In this document: one piece after another, positions 12,696 to 18,274 of the stretch | How positions within the stretch are numbered: position 1 is the first letter of the stretch | How the letters are laid out: each line of letters begins with the position of its first letter | From: Candidatus Nealsoniibacteriota bacterium | GTDB taxonomy: Bacteria; Patescibacteriota; Minisyncoccia; Minisyncoccales; GWA2-38-27 | DNA: 18,274 nucleotides | Direction of reading: 5' to 3' | NCBI GenBank assembly: GCA_003559065.1 | Contig: PWMZ01000001.1 | Coordinates: 1-18,274, forward strand | Made by a program: the position numbers and the translations under genes | Notes under the pieces: generated by a model | Seen by the model: only the letters and a program-made list of their open reading frames with translations | What the model was told of the DNA's origin: nothing | Databases searched by the model: none

Positions 12696-12769
12696 GCGGG
12701 TGTAGTTTAATGGTAAAACCCCAGGTTTCCAACCTGATAACGTGGGTTCGATTCCCATCACCCGCTCCA
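12696..12769 (+). tRNA. tRNA-Gly (anticodon UCC), CCA encoded
   Basis: The acceptor GCGGGUG pairs with CACCCGC. Discriminator U is followed by an encoded CCA (12767-12769). The anticodon stem CCAGG/CCUGA-type encloses loop UUUCCAA (anticodon UCC), and the T arm is GUGGG-UUCGAUU-CCCAU. It lies nine bases after tRNA-Pro and is likely cotranscribed from the shared promoter. A T-run at 12779-12785 follows at the convergent end of rny. Confidence 0.95.
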
Positions 12770-12783
12770 CAATAAAACTTTTT

Positions 12784-14316
12784 TTATCTGGCATATTCTA
12801 CCACTCTGTTTTCTCTAATAACTAAAACCTTTATTTCTCCCGGATATCTTAATTCCTCTTGAACCCGAGCAGCTATTTCTTTAGCAATTTTTTTTAATTC
12901 ATAATCATCTATTTCTCTCGCGTTAACAAAAACCCTCAGTTCTCTCCCTGCTTGAATAGCATAGGCTTTTTCTATGCCGGAAAAAGAAGTAGCCACCCCC
13001 TCCAATTCTTCCAATCTTTTCATGTAGTTTTCCAGGTTATCTTTTCTAGCTCCCGGTCTAGCGCCTGATATTTGATCAGCTGTTTGAACTATAACTGATT
13101 CTAAACTACTATAAGGATATTCTTCATGGTGAGATTTCATCGCTTCTTTTATCTTTTCTGGCATATTAAACTTTTCTAAAATTTTCAAACCGATATCAAC
13201 ATGAGACCCTTCAATTTGATGATCTACCGCTTTGCCAATATCATGAAGTAAACCAGCTTTTTGAGCTGTTTTAACGTCTAAACCTAACTCAGCCGCTAAG
13301 GCTCCGGATAAGTAAGCCACTTCTAAAGAGTGCATAAGGGCGTTTTGGCCATAACTTGTTCTAAAGTACAAACGACCTAGAAGCTGAACCAATTTAGGGT
13401 CAAAATCAATGATACCTAAATCATAAACCGCTTTTTCTCCGGCTTGCTTTATTTGGGATAAAACTTGTTCTTCCGCCTCTTGGACCGTTTTTTCAATTCT
13501 GGCCGGTTGAATTCTGCCATCTCTGATTAATTTTTCCAAAGCATATTTGGCCACATGTCTTCTTACTGGATCAAAACCAGAAATAACAACAGCTTCCGGG
13601 GTGTCGTCAACAATAATTTCTACTCCGGTGAGTTTTTCTAGAGTTTTAATGTTTCTCCCTTCTTTGCCAATAATCCTTCCTTTAATTTCATCTGAAGGAA
13701 GAGAAACAGTGGTTGTTGTTATCTCTTGAGATTGAGATAAAGCTAATTTTTGAATTGCTTGAGTTAAAATTTCTTTAGCTCTTTCTTGGTATTTTTCAAA
13801 ACCATTCGCTTCTAGCTTTCTTATTCTTTCTAAAATTTCTTGCTGATTTTCTTTTTCGAGCTTATCAATTAATTCTTTTTTGGCTTCTTCTTTAGAAAGG
13901 CCAGCTATTTTTTCAAGTTTTTGTTCTTCTTCTTTTTGAAGAATCTCCAAACTTTCTTTTACTTTTTTAAGTTTTTCTGTTCTAGCAGTAATTTCTTTTT
14001 CTTTTTCTTCAATATCGGTATATTTCTCGTTCAGAAGATTTTCTTTTTTCATCAAGAGCTTTTCTGCTTGAAAAATCTCCCTTCTTTGTGTCTCTACTTC
14101 TTTATTGGCTTTTTCTATTAATTGATCAGATTTTTCTTGAGCTCTTTTCCTAATTTCTTCAACTTCTTTTTTGACCTGATTAACCTTATTTTTAAGCCTG
14201 GTTTCTATTACATCTGATTTTCTCCTGGCAATTGATTGTCTGGTGTAATAACCTAAGATTGAACCCACAGTCAAAACCACCACCCCTGATAGGATTAATA
14301 ATATTATTTGTTCCAT
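12784..14316 (-). CDS. rny: Ribonuclease Y
   Basis: RNase Y is a membrane-bound endoribonuclease that starts mRNA decay. The 510-residue product has one N-terminal transmembrane helix (about 4-24), a long Glu/Lys coiled coil (about 35-195), a KH RNA-binding motif GRIIGKEGRNIKTLE (213-227), and an HD hydrolase domain with His329 (MHS), the metal-binding His358-Asp359 (LLHDIGKAVD), His372 and the His396-His397 pair (SHHEE). The C-terminal domain ending IKVLVIRENRVVEYAR is characteristic. Length is normal. It follows clpP by 15 bases, with no ribosome site visible before the ATG. At its 3' end it runs into the oppositely oriented tRNA pair; I see no terminator of its own. Confidence 0.97.
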   Translation of the reverse strand: MEQIILLILSGVVVLTVGSILGYYTRQSIARRKSDVIETRLKNKVNQVKKEVEEIRKRAQEKSDQLIEKANKEVETQRREIFQAEKLLMKKENLLNEKYTDIEEKEKEITARTEKLKKVKESLEILQKEEEQKLEKIAGLSKEEAKKELIDKLEKENQQEILERIRKLEANGFEKYQERAKEILTQAIQKLALSQSQEITTTTVSLPSDEIKGRIIGKEGRNIKTLEKLTGVEIIVDDTPEAVVISGFDPVRRHVAKYALEKLIRDGRIQPARIEKTVQEAEEQVLSQIKQAGEKAVYDLGIIDFDPKLVQLLGRLYFRTSYGQNALMHSLEVAYLSGALAAELGLDVKTAQKAGLLHDIGKAVDHQIEGSHVDIGLKILEKFNMPEKIKEAMKSHHEEYPYSSLESVIVQTADQISGARPGARKDNLENYMKRLEELEGVATSFSGIEKAYAIQAGRELRVFVNAREIDDYELKKIAKEIAARVQEELRYPGEIKVLVIRENRVVEYAR

Positions 14317-14331
14317 ATGTGTTTATTTTAT

Positions 14332-14919
14332 TCATTTATTTTTCGTCTTGATTATCTCGTCAATAATTCCATACTTTCTAGCATCATCGGCCGAAAGATA
14401 AAAATCTCTGTCAGTATCTTTCTCTACTTTTTTTAAATTCTGGCCGGTAGATTGAGAAATAATCTTATTTAACTTATTCTTAATTTTCATTATTTGTTTA
14501 GCGGTAATTTCTATCTCTATTGCCTGGCCAGTTGCTCCTCCGGCTACTTGATGTAACATTATCTCCGCGTTAGGTAAGGCAAACCTTTTCTTTTTTTCTC
14601 CGGCAGCTAATAAAACTGCACCCATAGAAGCAGCCATACCAAAACAAATGGTAGCTATCGGAGACTCTACATACTGCATAGTATCGTAAACTGCTAAACC
14701 AGCGGTGACTGATCCTCCGGGGGTATTAATATATAACTGAATATCTTTTTTAGAGTCTTTACTTGCTAAAAAAAGCATTTGAGCTATTACTGAATTGGCC
14801 ACATTATCAGTGATGGGACCAACTAAAAAAACTATTCTTTCTTTTAAAAGCCTAGAATAAATATCATAAGCTCTTTCCCCATGATGTGTTTTTTCTAAAA
14901 CTGTTGGAATTAAATTCAT
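14332..14919 (-). CDS. clpP: ATP-dependent Clp protease proteolytic subunit
   Basis: The 195-residue serine protease has the complete triad: Ser98 in GMAASMGA, His123 in [11 protein letters not shown], and Asp172 in [13 protein letters not shown]. The oxyanion-region [12 protein letters not shown] (65-76) and the C-terminal GIIDEII are also present. It forms the double-ring chamber fed by Clp/Hsp100 ATPases, none of which is in the window. The N-terminus [22 protein letters not shown] is the conserved pore-loop region with little or no propeptide. The start overlaps the trigger factor stop by four bases. Confidence 0.98.
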   Translation of the reverse strand: MNLIPTVLEKTHHGERAYDIYSRLLKERIVFLVGPITDNVANSVIAQMLFLASKDSKKDIQLYINTPGGSVTAGLAVYDTMQYVESPIATICFGMAASMGAVLLAAGEKKKRFALPNAEIMLHQVAGGATGQAIEIEITAKQIMKIKNKLNKIISQSTGQNLKKVEKDTDRDFYLSADDARKYGIIDEIIKTKNK

Positions 14920-16178
14920 AAGTTTTCTAATAATTGAAGAATTTTTTCGTTCTTTACCGTTTCTTTAGTATATACCTTAAGCTTTTCTGAGTCAATATCT
15001 TTTTCTGCTTCTTGGGCGTTCTGATATTTTTTTAGAAATTTATCGGTCTCCTCTTTAATCTCTTTTTCGGTTGGTTCAATTTTTTCTTTTTCGGCCATTT
15101 GTTTTAAAATTAAAAACTCTTTTACTCTTTTTTCTGCTTCTTTTTCTAAAGAATCAAAAACTTCTTTTTCAGTTTTTTTGACTTGTTTCAAATAATCCTC
15201 AAAAGAAAGGTTCATTCTTTCTTTTATTTGTTTTTTCATATTACTGAGTAAAGTTTCACGTTCTTTTTCTATCAATATTTTTGAAATTTCTCCCCTAGTT
15301 TCTTCCGCTATTTTTTCTAAAATTTCCCCTCTTTTTCTTTGTTTCTCCCCTTGCTCTTTTTCTTGCTTAATTCCTTGCTTAATATTGTCTTTCAAAGCTT
15401 GTAAGCTTTCAAATTGTCCTATATTTTTAGCAAATTCGTCGTTTAATTCAGGAATTTCCATTTTAGAGACAGAATTAACTTTAATTTTAAAGGTTATTTC
15501 TTTCCCGGCAATTTCTTTAGTTGGATGATCTTGAGGCACTTTAATTTTAACATCTTTTTTTTCTTCTCCTGCTTTCATCCCGATAATAACATCTTCAAAA
15601 CCAGGCATTAATCTACCTTCTCCAAGCAAAAAGGCGTCTTTTTGCTCTCCGGTCGGTTCAGACCAATATTCAATCTCCACCAAATCTTTTTTTTCGGCTT
15701 CTCCTTCTTTATTAGATCTTTTAGCTCTCTTTTTTTGCAGCCATTCTAATGTTTGTTTTACCTCTGAATCTTTGACTTCAACTGATTTTTTTTCTACTTT
15801 TTTAGCTATCTTTTTATAATCAGGAAGTTCTAAAACAGGTAAAAGAGCAACTTTGATTTTAAAAACAAAGTTATTGCCTTCAGCTAGCTTTAAAACATTT
15901 AGTTCTGGAGCAGAGATAGGTTCTATTTCGTTTTCTAAAACGTATTGACTATATTCTTTTTGAGCTGCTTTTTCCGCCGCTAAAGAAAGCACGGCCTCTT
16001 TTTTAATATGCTCTTTAGCTATTTCTTTGGGGACATTCCCTTTCCTGAAACCTTTAACTTCAAGCTCTTTACTTAGTTCTTGAAGTGCTTTTTCGACAAA
16101 AGTGTTAAATTCTTCTGCTTTTATTTCAAATTCTAGTTCTAGTTCTGACTTTGAAAGTTTATTGGTTTTTTTTAACAT
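14916..16178 (-). CDS. tig: Trigger factor, ribosome-associated chaperone
   Basis: The 420-residue protein has the three domains of trigger factor. The N-terminal ribosome-binding domain (1-115) carries the signature [11 protein letters not shown] (43-53), which docks near the exit tunnel. An FKBP-type domain (about 160-240) includes [30 protein letters not shown] and the [23 protein letters not shown] pattern. A helical chaperone domain (about 240-420), very rich in Lys and Glu, includes [12 protein letters not shown]. Length is close to the usual 430. It lies 12 bases after nusA and overlaps clpP by four bases. No ribosome site is visible before the ATG. Confidence 0.96.
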   Translation of the reverse strand: MLKKTNKLSKSELELEFEIKAEEFNTFVEKALQELSKELEVKGFRKGNVPKEIAKEHIKKEAVLSLAAEKAAQKEYSQYVLENEIEPISAPELNVLKLAEGNNFVFKIKVALLPVLELPDYKKIAKKVEKKSVEVKDSEVKQTLEWLQKKRAKRSNKEGEAEKKDLVEIEYWSEPTGEQKDAFLLGEGRLMPGFEDVIIGMKAGEEKKDVKIKVPQDHPTKEIAGKEITFKIKVNSVSKMEIPELNDEFAKNIGQFESLQALKDNIKQGIKQEKEQGEKQRKRGEILEKIAEETRGEISKILIEKERETLLSNMKKQIKERMNLSFEDYLKQVKKTEKEVFDSLEKEAEKRVKEFLILKQMAEKEKIEPTEKEIKEETDKFLKKYQNAQEAEKDIDSEKLKVYTKETVKNEKILQLLENL

Positions 16179-16190
16179 AAATTATTTATT

Positions 16191-17456
16191 TTATTTCTCT
16201 TTTTTTTGATCAACCTTTTCGTCGGCGTCTTCTTCTGTCTCTTCTTCTTTTTTTTGATCAACTTTTTCGTCAACGTCTTCTTTATTTTTTTCTTCTTTCT
16301 GGTCAGCTTCTTCGCTGGCGTCTTTTTTACTTTCTTTTTCTTCTGTTTTTTCTTCAATTTCTTCATCCTCTTCTTCTCCACTCTCTACCTCTTGGACATC
16401 AATATTCCAACCGGTAAGCTTGGCGGCTAACCTTACGTTTTGACCATCTCTTCCGATCGCTAAAGAAAGCTGGTCTTTAGGAAGAAGACAAACGGCCTTA
16501 TTATCAGATGATATTTTAACTTCTAGTACTTTTGCCGGTGAAAGAGAATTGGCAATAAACTCTTCCGGATTTTCTGAATATTCAACAATATCTATTTTTT
16601 CCCCTCCCAGTTCTCTAATAACAGCGGAAACACGAGTTCCCTTTTGTCCCACAGCACTACCAATAGGATCAATATTTTCATCCGAAGAAGAAACGGCAAT
16701 CTTTGTTTTTGCTCCTGGAGCTCTGGCGATAGCTTTAATTTCCACTATTTCTTGCCCAATTTCCGGTACTTCCAATTCAAAAAGCTTAGAAACTAATTTA
16801 GGATGAGCTCGAGATAAAACAATATTAGGTCCTTTAGACCCTTCTTCCACTTTTAAAAGAAAAAACTTTAATCTCTGACCAGGTTTATAAAACTCACCGT
16901 AAACTTGCTCTTCTTTGGGAAGAATGGCGAATGTTTTACCTAAATCAACATAAATATGATTGTGTTCAATTCTTTGAAGGGCTCCGGAAACAATTTCTCC
17001 TTCTTTCCTCTTGTATTCTTGGAAAATAGTGTTTCTTTCCGCCTCTCTAATTTTTTGCAAAATCACCTGCTTAGCCGTTTGAGCGGCAATTCGACGGTAA
17101 TCTTCTTTGCTTTCTAGTTCTGTTTCTATTTCTTCTCCCTCCTCAATTCCAGGATTGTCTTTTTTGACTTCTTCTAACATGATGTGCCTTTCGGGATTAA
17201 ATCTTACTTTCTCTTCGTCTTTTTCTTCATCTTCTTTATAAACCATGTCTTCCGACACTACTGTTTTTACCTGCCAAAATTTAAACTCTCCTGTTTTAAA
17301 ATCAAGTTTACATCTAATATTTTGACCTTTCTGGCCATAATCTTTTTTATAAGCGGCAGCAATAGCCGTTTCAATGCTTTCTTTTACCTGTTCCGTAGAA
17401 ATACCTTTTTCTTCGGCTATTTGATCTAAAGCTAAATTGAAATTTTTTATATCCAT
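16191..17456 (-). CDS. nusA: Transcription termination/antitermination factor NusA
   Basis: This 421-residue RNA polymerase-binding factor controls pausing and termination. The N-terminal polymerase-binding domain (1-135) includes ESIETAIAAAYKKDYG and RIAAQTAKQVILQKIREAER. It is followed by an S1 domain (about 150-216; GEIVSGALQRIEHNHIYVDLG), KH1 with DPIGSAVGQKGTRVSAVIREL (263-283), and KH2 with LAIGRDGQNVRLAAKLTGW (332-350). From about 359 onward the chain is a low-complexity Glu/Lys/Asp tail of some 60 residues with a 16-residue repeat (DEKVDQKKE core); it replaces the acidic repeats seen at the C-terminus of some other NusA proteins. It leads the nusA-tig-clpP-rny unit. Confidence 0.96.
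   Translation of the reverse strand: MDIKNFNLALDQIAEEKGISTEQVKESIETAIAAAYKKDYGQKGQNIRCKLDFKTGEFKFWQVKTVVSEDMVYKEDEEKDEEKVRFNPERHIMLEEVKKDNPGIEEGEEIETELESKEDYRRIAAQTAKQVILQKIREAERNTIFQEYKRKEGEIVSGALQRIEHNHIYVDLGKTFAILPKEEQVYGEFYKPGQRLKFFLLKVEEGSKGPNIVLSRAHPKLVSKLFELEVPEIGQEIVEIKAIARAPGAKTKIAVSSSDENIDPIGSAVGQKGTRVSAVIRELGGEKIDIVEYSENPEEFIANSLSPAKVLEVKISSDNKAVCLLPKDQLSLAIGRDGQNVRLAAKLTGWNIDVQEVESGEEEDEEIEEKTEEKESKKDASEEADQKEEKNKEDVDEKVDQKKEEETEEDADEKVDQKKEK
16207..16320. repeat. Tandem repeat encoding the NusA C-terminal tail
   Basis: Two near-identical 48-bp units (starting at about 16207 and 16255) and a degenerate third (about 16300) share the core GATCAAC-TTTTTCGTC--CGTCTTC on the + strand. 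They encode the DEKVDQKKE repeats of the tail. The period is a multiple of three, so copy-number changes would keep frame. Confidence 0.7.
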
Positions 17457-17470
17457 ATATTTGTTTAATT

Positions 17471-17494
17471 AAAATGTCCGTTCTGCAACGGACA
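17471..17494 (-). terminator. Intrinsic terminator downstream of the Gre-family gene
   Basis: TGTCCGTT (17475-17482) and AACGGACA (17487-17494) form a perfect 8-bp stem with a 4-nt loop. On the minus strand a TTTTAATT tract follows. It lies 38 bases after the Gre-factor stop and before nusA, so the Gre gene is probably monocistronic. Confidence 0.8.
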
Positions 17495-17497
17495 ATC

Positions 17498-17526
17498 ATT
17501 ATTTTAACCCTAACATAAAAAGTTAA
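17498..17526 (-). promoter_or_regulatory. Candidate promoter of the nusA operon
   Basis: On the minus strand, TTAACT (complement of 17521-17526), a 17-bp spacer and AATAAT (complement of 17498-17503) match the consensus at four and five of six positions. Initiation near 17491 would fall inside the terminator stem, so the nusA transcript would lack the full hairpin. Confidence 0.4.
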
Positions 17527-17531
17527 AAAAA

Positions 17532-17999
17532 TCAAGCTAAATGGTGATAACTAATTTTTCTTATCTTATACTTTTTACCCAAATTAGCTAAAACAACTTC
17601 TTGTCCTTTTTGACAACCCAATAATGTTTTCCCAACAGAAGAATCAATAGATACTTTTCCTTTCATGGGGTCGGCCTCAAAAGTATCAACTAATTGGAAA
17701 TAATTCTTTTCTTCGGCTGATTCTAAAACAATCTTGGCCCCCAAAACAACTTTATTCTGTTCGTTTTTAGCGGGAGGTTTAATCAATTCGGCGTGTTTCA
17801 AAACGTAGTTCAAATCTCTTAGTTTAACTTCCAATAAATCAATATCTTCCATATAGGTTAAATATTCAGCGTTAATTTCTTGAGAATGCAAAATCTCAGG
17901 TTGGTCACCTTTTAATTTTTGTTTTTTAAGTTTTGAAAGTATTTCTTTTTCTTTCTCTATTTCTTTCAAACCTTCTTTGGTGAAATAAAATCTGTCCAT
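17532..17999 (-). CDS. greA: Gre-family transcription elongation factor
   Basis: The 155-residue protein has the Gre layout: an N-terminal antiparallel coiled coil (about 1-75, with FYFTKEGLKEIEKEKEIL) and a C-terminal FKBP-like domain (about 78-155) with VVLGAKIVLE, FQLVDTFEADP-KGKVSIDSSVGKTLLGCQKGQEV. These bind the secondary channel of stalled RNA polymerase. In GreA the coiled-coil tip carries GDLSENAEY, whose Asp and Glu hold the catalytic Mg2+. Here the aligned stretch reads ILHSQEINAEY (36-46): NAEY is kept but the two acids are replaced or shifted, so RNA-cleavage activity is uncertain. ATG 17999 is chosen because the family N-terminus (M-YFTKEG) starts there. A GGGAG ribosome site nine bases upstream lies in a hairpin. 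Confidence 0.85.
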   Translation of the reverse strand: MDRFYFTKEGLKEIEKEKEILSKLKKQKLKGDQPEILHSQEINAEYLTYMEDIDLLEVKLRDLNYVLKHAELIKPPAKNEQNKVVLGAKIVLESAEEKNYFQLVDTFEADPMKGKVSIDSSVGKTLLGCQKGQEVVLANLGKKYKIRKISYHHLA

Positions 18000-18004
18000 A
18001 TTAT

Positions 18005-18036
18005 TAAAAACTCCCCCTTTTAAGAGAGGGGGAGTT
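18005..18036 (-). promoter_or_regulatory. Hairpin covering the greA ribosome-binding site
   Basis: AACTCCCCCT (18009-18018) and AGGGGGAGTT (18027-18036) are perfectly complementary over ten bases, with an 8-nt loop. On the minus strand the 3' arm contains AGGGGGAG, followed by TTTTTAATA and then the greA ATG. It can be read as a terminator followed by a T-tract, or as a leader hairpin hiding the ribosome site. Similar palindromic AGGGGGAG elements are widespread repeats in bacterial genomes. Confidence 0.6.
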
Positions 18037-18060
18037 AGATTACAAATCTTTAATTTGTTC

Positions 18061-18144
18061 TCAACCTCCCCTAACTGCAAAGAAAAAACCACTTCTAGTT
18101 ACAGAATTATATTCGAAACTATGATTGTAATTTAAATATTTCAT
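18061..18144 (-). CDS. Possible leader peptide (27 aa) before greA
   Basis: ATG is the complement of 18142-18144 and TGA the complement of 18061-18063. The peptide begins MKYLNYNHSFEYN and ends FFFAVRGG. The ATG is about six bases after the transcription start predicted from the TTGACA-N16-GATAAT promoter, so it would be nearly leaderless. Its final codons contain GGGGAGG, and the hairpin that covers the greA start follows 25 bases later. It may be a regulatory leader peptide or chance. Confidence 0.3.
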   Translation of the reverse strand: MKYLNYNHSFEYNSVTRSGFFFAVRGG

Positions 18145-18156
18145 ACTAGTAAATCC

Positions 18157-18184
18157 ATTATCTTCTTTTTATCTTTTTTGTCAA
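18157..18184 (-). promoter_or_regulatory. Promoter upstream of the greA leader
   Basis: On the minus strand, TTGACA (complement of 18179-18184) is perfect, the spacer is 16 bp, and GATAAT (complement of 18157-18162) matches at five of six positions. The -35 overlaps the stop codon of the upstream partial gene. A second TATAAT lies at 18106-18111 but has no good -35. Confidence 0.65.
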
Positions 18185-18274
18185 GGGGTAACTTCTTCCC
18201 ATCCCGGAGATCTTCTGCCAATATTGATTTCTCTTTTTATCTGGCAAGAACCAACATCGTCAGTAGCTGTTAAA
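18181..18274 (-). CDS. 3' end of an unidentified protein gene (partial)
   Basis: The frame is open from the window edge to TGA (complement of 18181-18183), giving about 30 C-terminal residues. They contain TATDDVGSCQIKREIN and end RRSPGWEEVTP. 'TATDDVG' recalls extracellular Ig-like or PKD-like repeat domains in which this tract recurs, but the piece is too short to assign. The stop is embedded in the greA -35 box. The gene body lies outside the window. Confidence 0.45.
   Translation of the reverse strand, partial: LTATDDVGSCQIKREINIGRRSPGWEEVTP

Noticed and set aside
16172..16381. Lys-rich 69-residue frame overlapping the nusA 3' end
   Set aside because: A shifted-frame reading of the NusA tail repeats; no start signal or independent support.
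18000..18092. Longer N-terminus of the Gre factor
   Set aside because: It translates the palindromic hairpin (LTPPLLKGG) and precedes the conserved family start at 17999.
1..18274. CRISPR array, insertion sequence or transposase, replication origin
   Set aside because: No regularly spaced direct repeats, transposase motifs, terminal inverted repeats or DnaA-box clusters were seen.

Overview
The window is a compact, AT-rich, densely overlapping stretch of bacterial chromosome. It most resembles a member of the Patescibacteria / Candidate Phyla Radiation (Parcubacteria-like). The reasons are inferential: a type IV pilus operon with no secretin gene in view, several tRNA genes without an encoded CCA, a tiny EF-Tu-domain-2-like protein, an HtrA protease without a visible signal peptide, and few clear Shine-Dalgarno sequences. 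Only a 16S or marker-gene comparison could settle the lineage.

Left end (1-2114). A strongly acidic 53-residue protein on the + strand has its own promoter and a bidirectional terminator. That terminator is shared with a small convergent minus-strand unit: a structured leader or ncRNA with its own promoter and terminator, an 83-residue EF-Tu-domain-2-like protein, and a 31-residue membrane peptide. Then come tRNA-Arg(CCU), an HtrA-family protease on the + strand whose promoter abuts its start codon, and tRNA-His.

Accessory patch (2133-3480). Two tandem paralogous zinc-finger/HNH nucleases lie between the intact tRNA-His and a degenerate tRNA-His copy. A higher-GC unrecognised ORF remnant follows. 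This is the most mobile-looking part of the window.

Type IV pilus operon (12548 down to 3572, minus strand). Twelve genes are packed with overlaps or gaps of a few bases: histidine kinase, single-domain response regulator, PilB ATPase, PilC platform protein, four minor-prepilin-like proteins in an order recalling gspH-I-J-K, PilM, PilN, PilO and a small membrane protein. tRNA-Arg(UCU), with encoded CCA, sits just downstream. No major pilin, prepilin peptidase, PilT or secretin is in the window. A second promoter lies just before pilM.

Central tRNA pair (12616-12769, + strand). tRNA-Pro(UGG) and tRNA-Gly(UCC) diverge from the kinase gene; the two promoters share their -35 region.

Housekeeping block (17999 down to 12784, minus strand). 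A Gre-family factor has its own terminator and an unusual leader. It is followed by nusA, tig (trigger factor), clpP and rny (RNase Y): transcription elongation, nascent-chain folding, proteolysis and RNA decay. The window closes inside the 3' end of an unidentified gene.

The points most worth a second look are the attenuator-like RNA at about 676-843, the leaderless or near-leaderless starts, the HNH pair between tRNA-His and its remnant, the greA leader (small ORF plus hairpin holding the ribosome site), PilB without its zinc cysteines, and the altered tip of the Gre factor.
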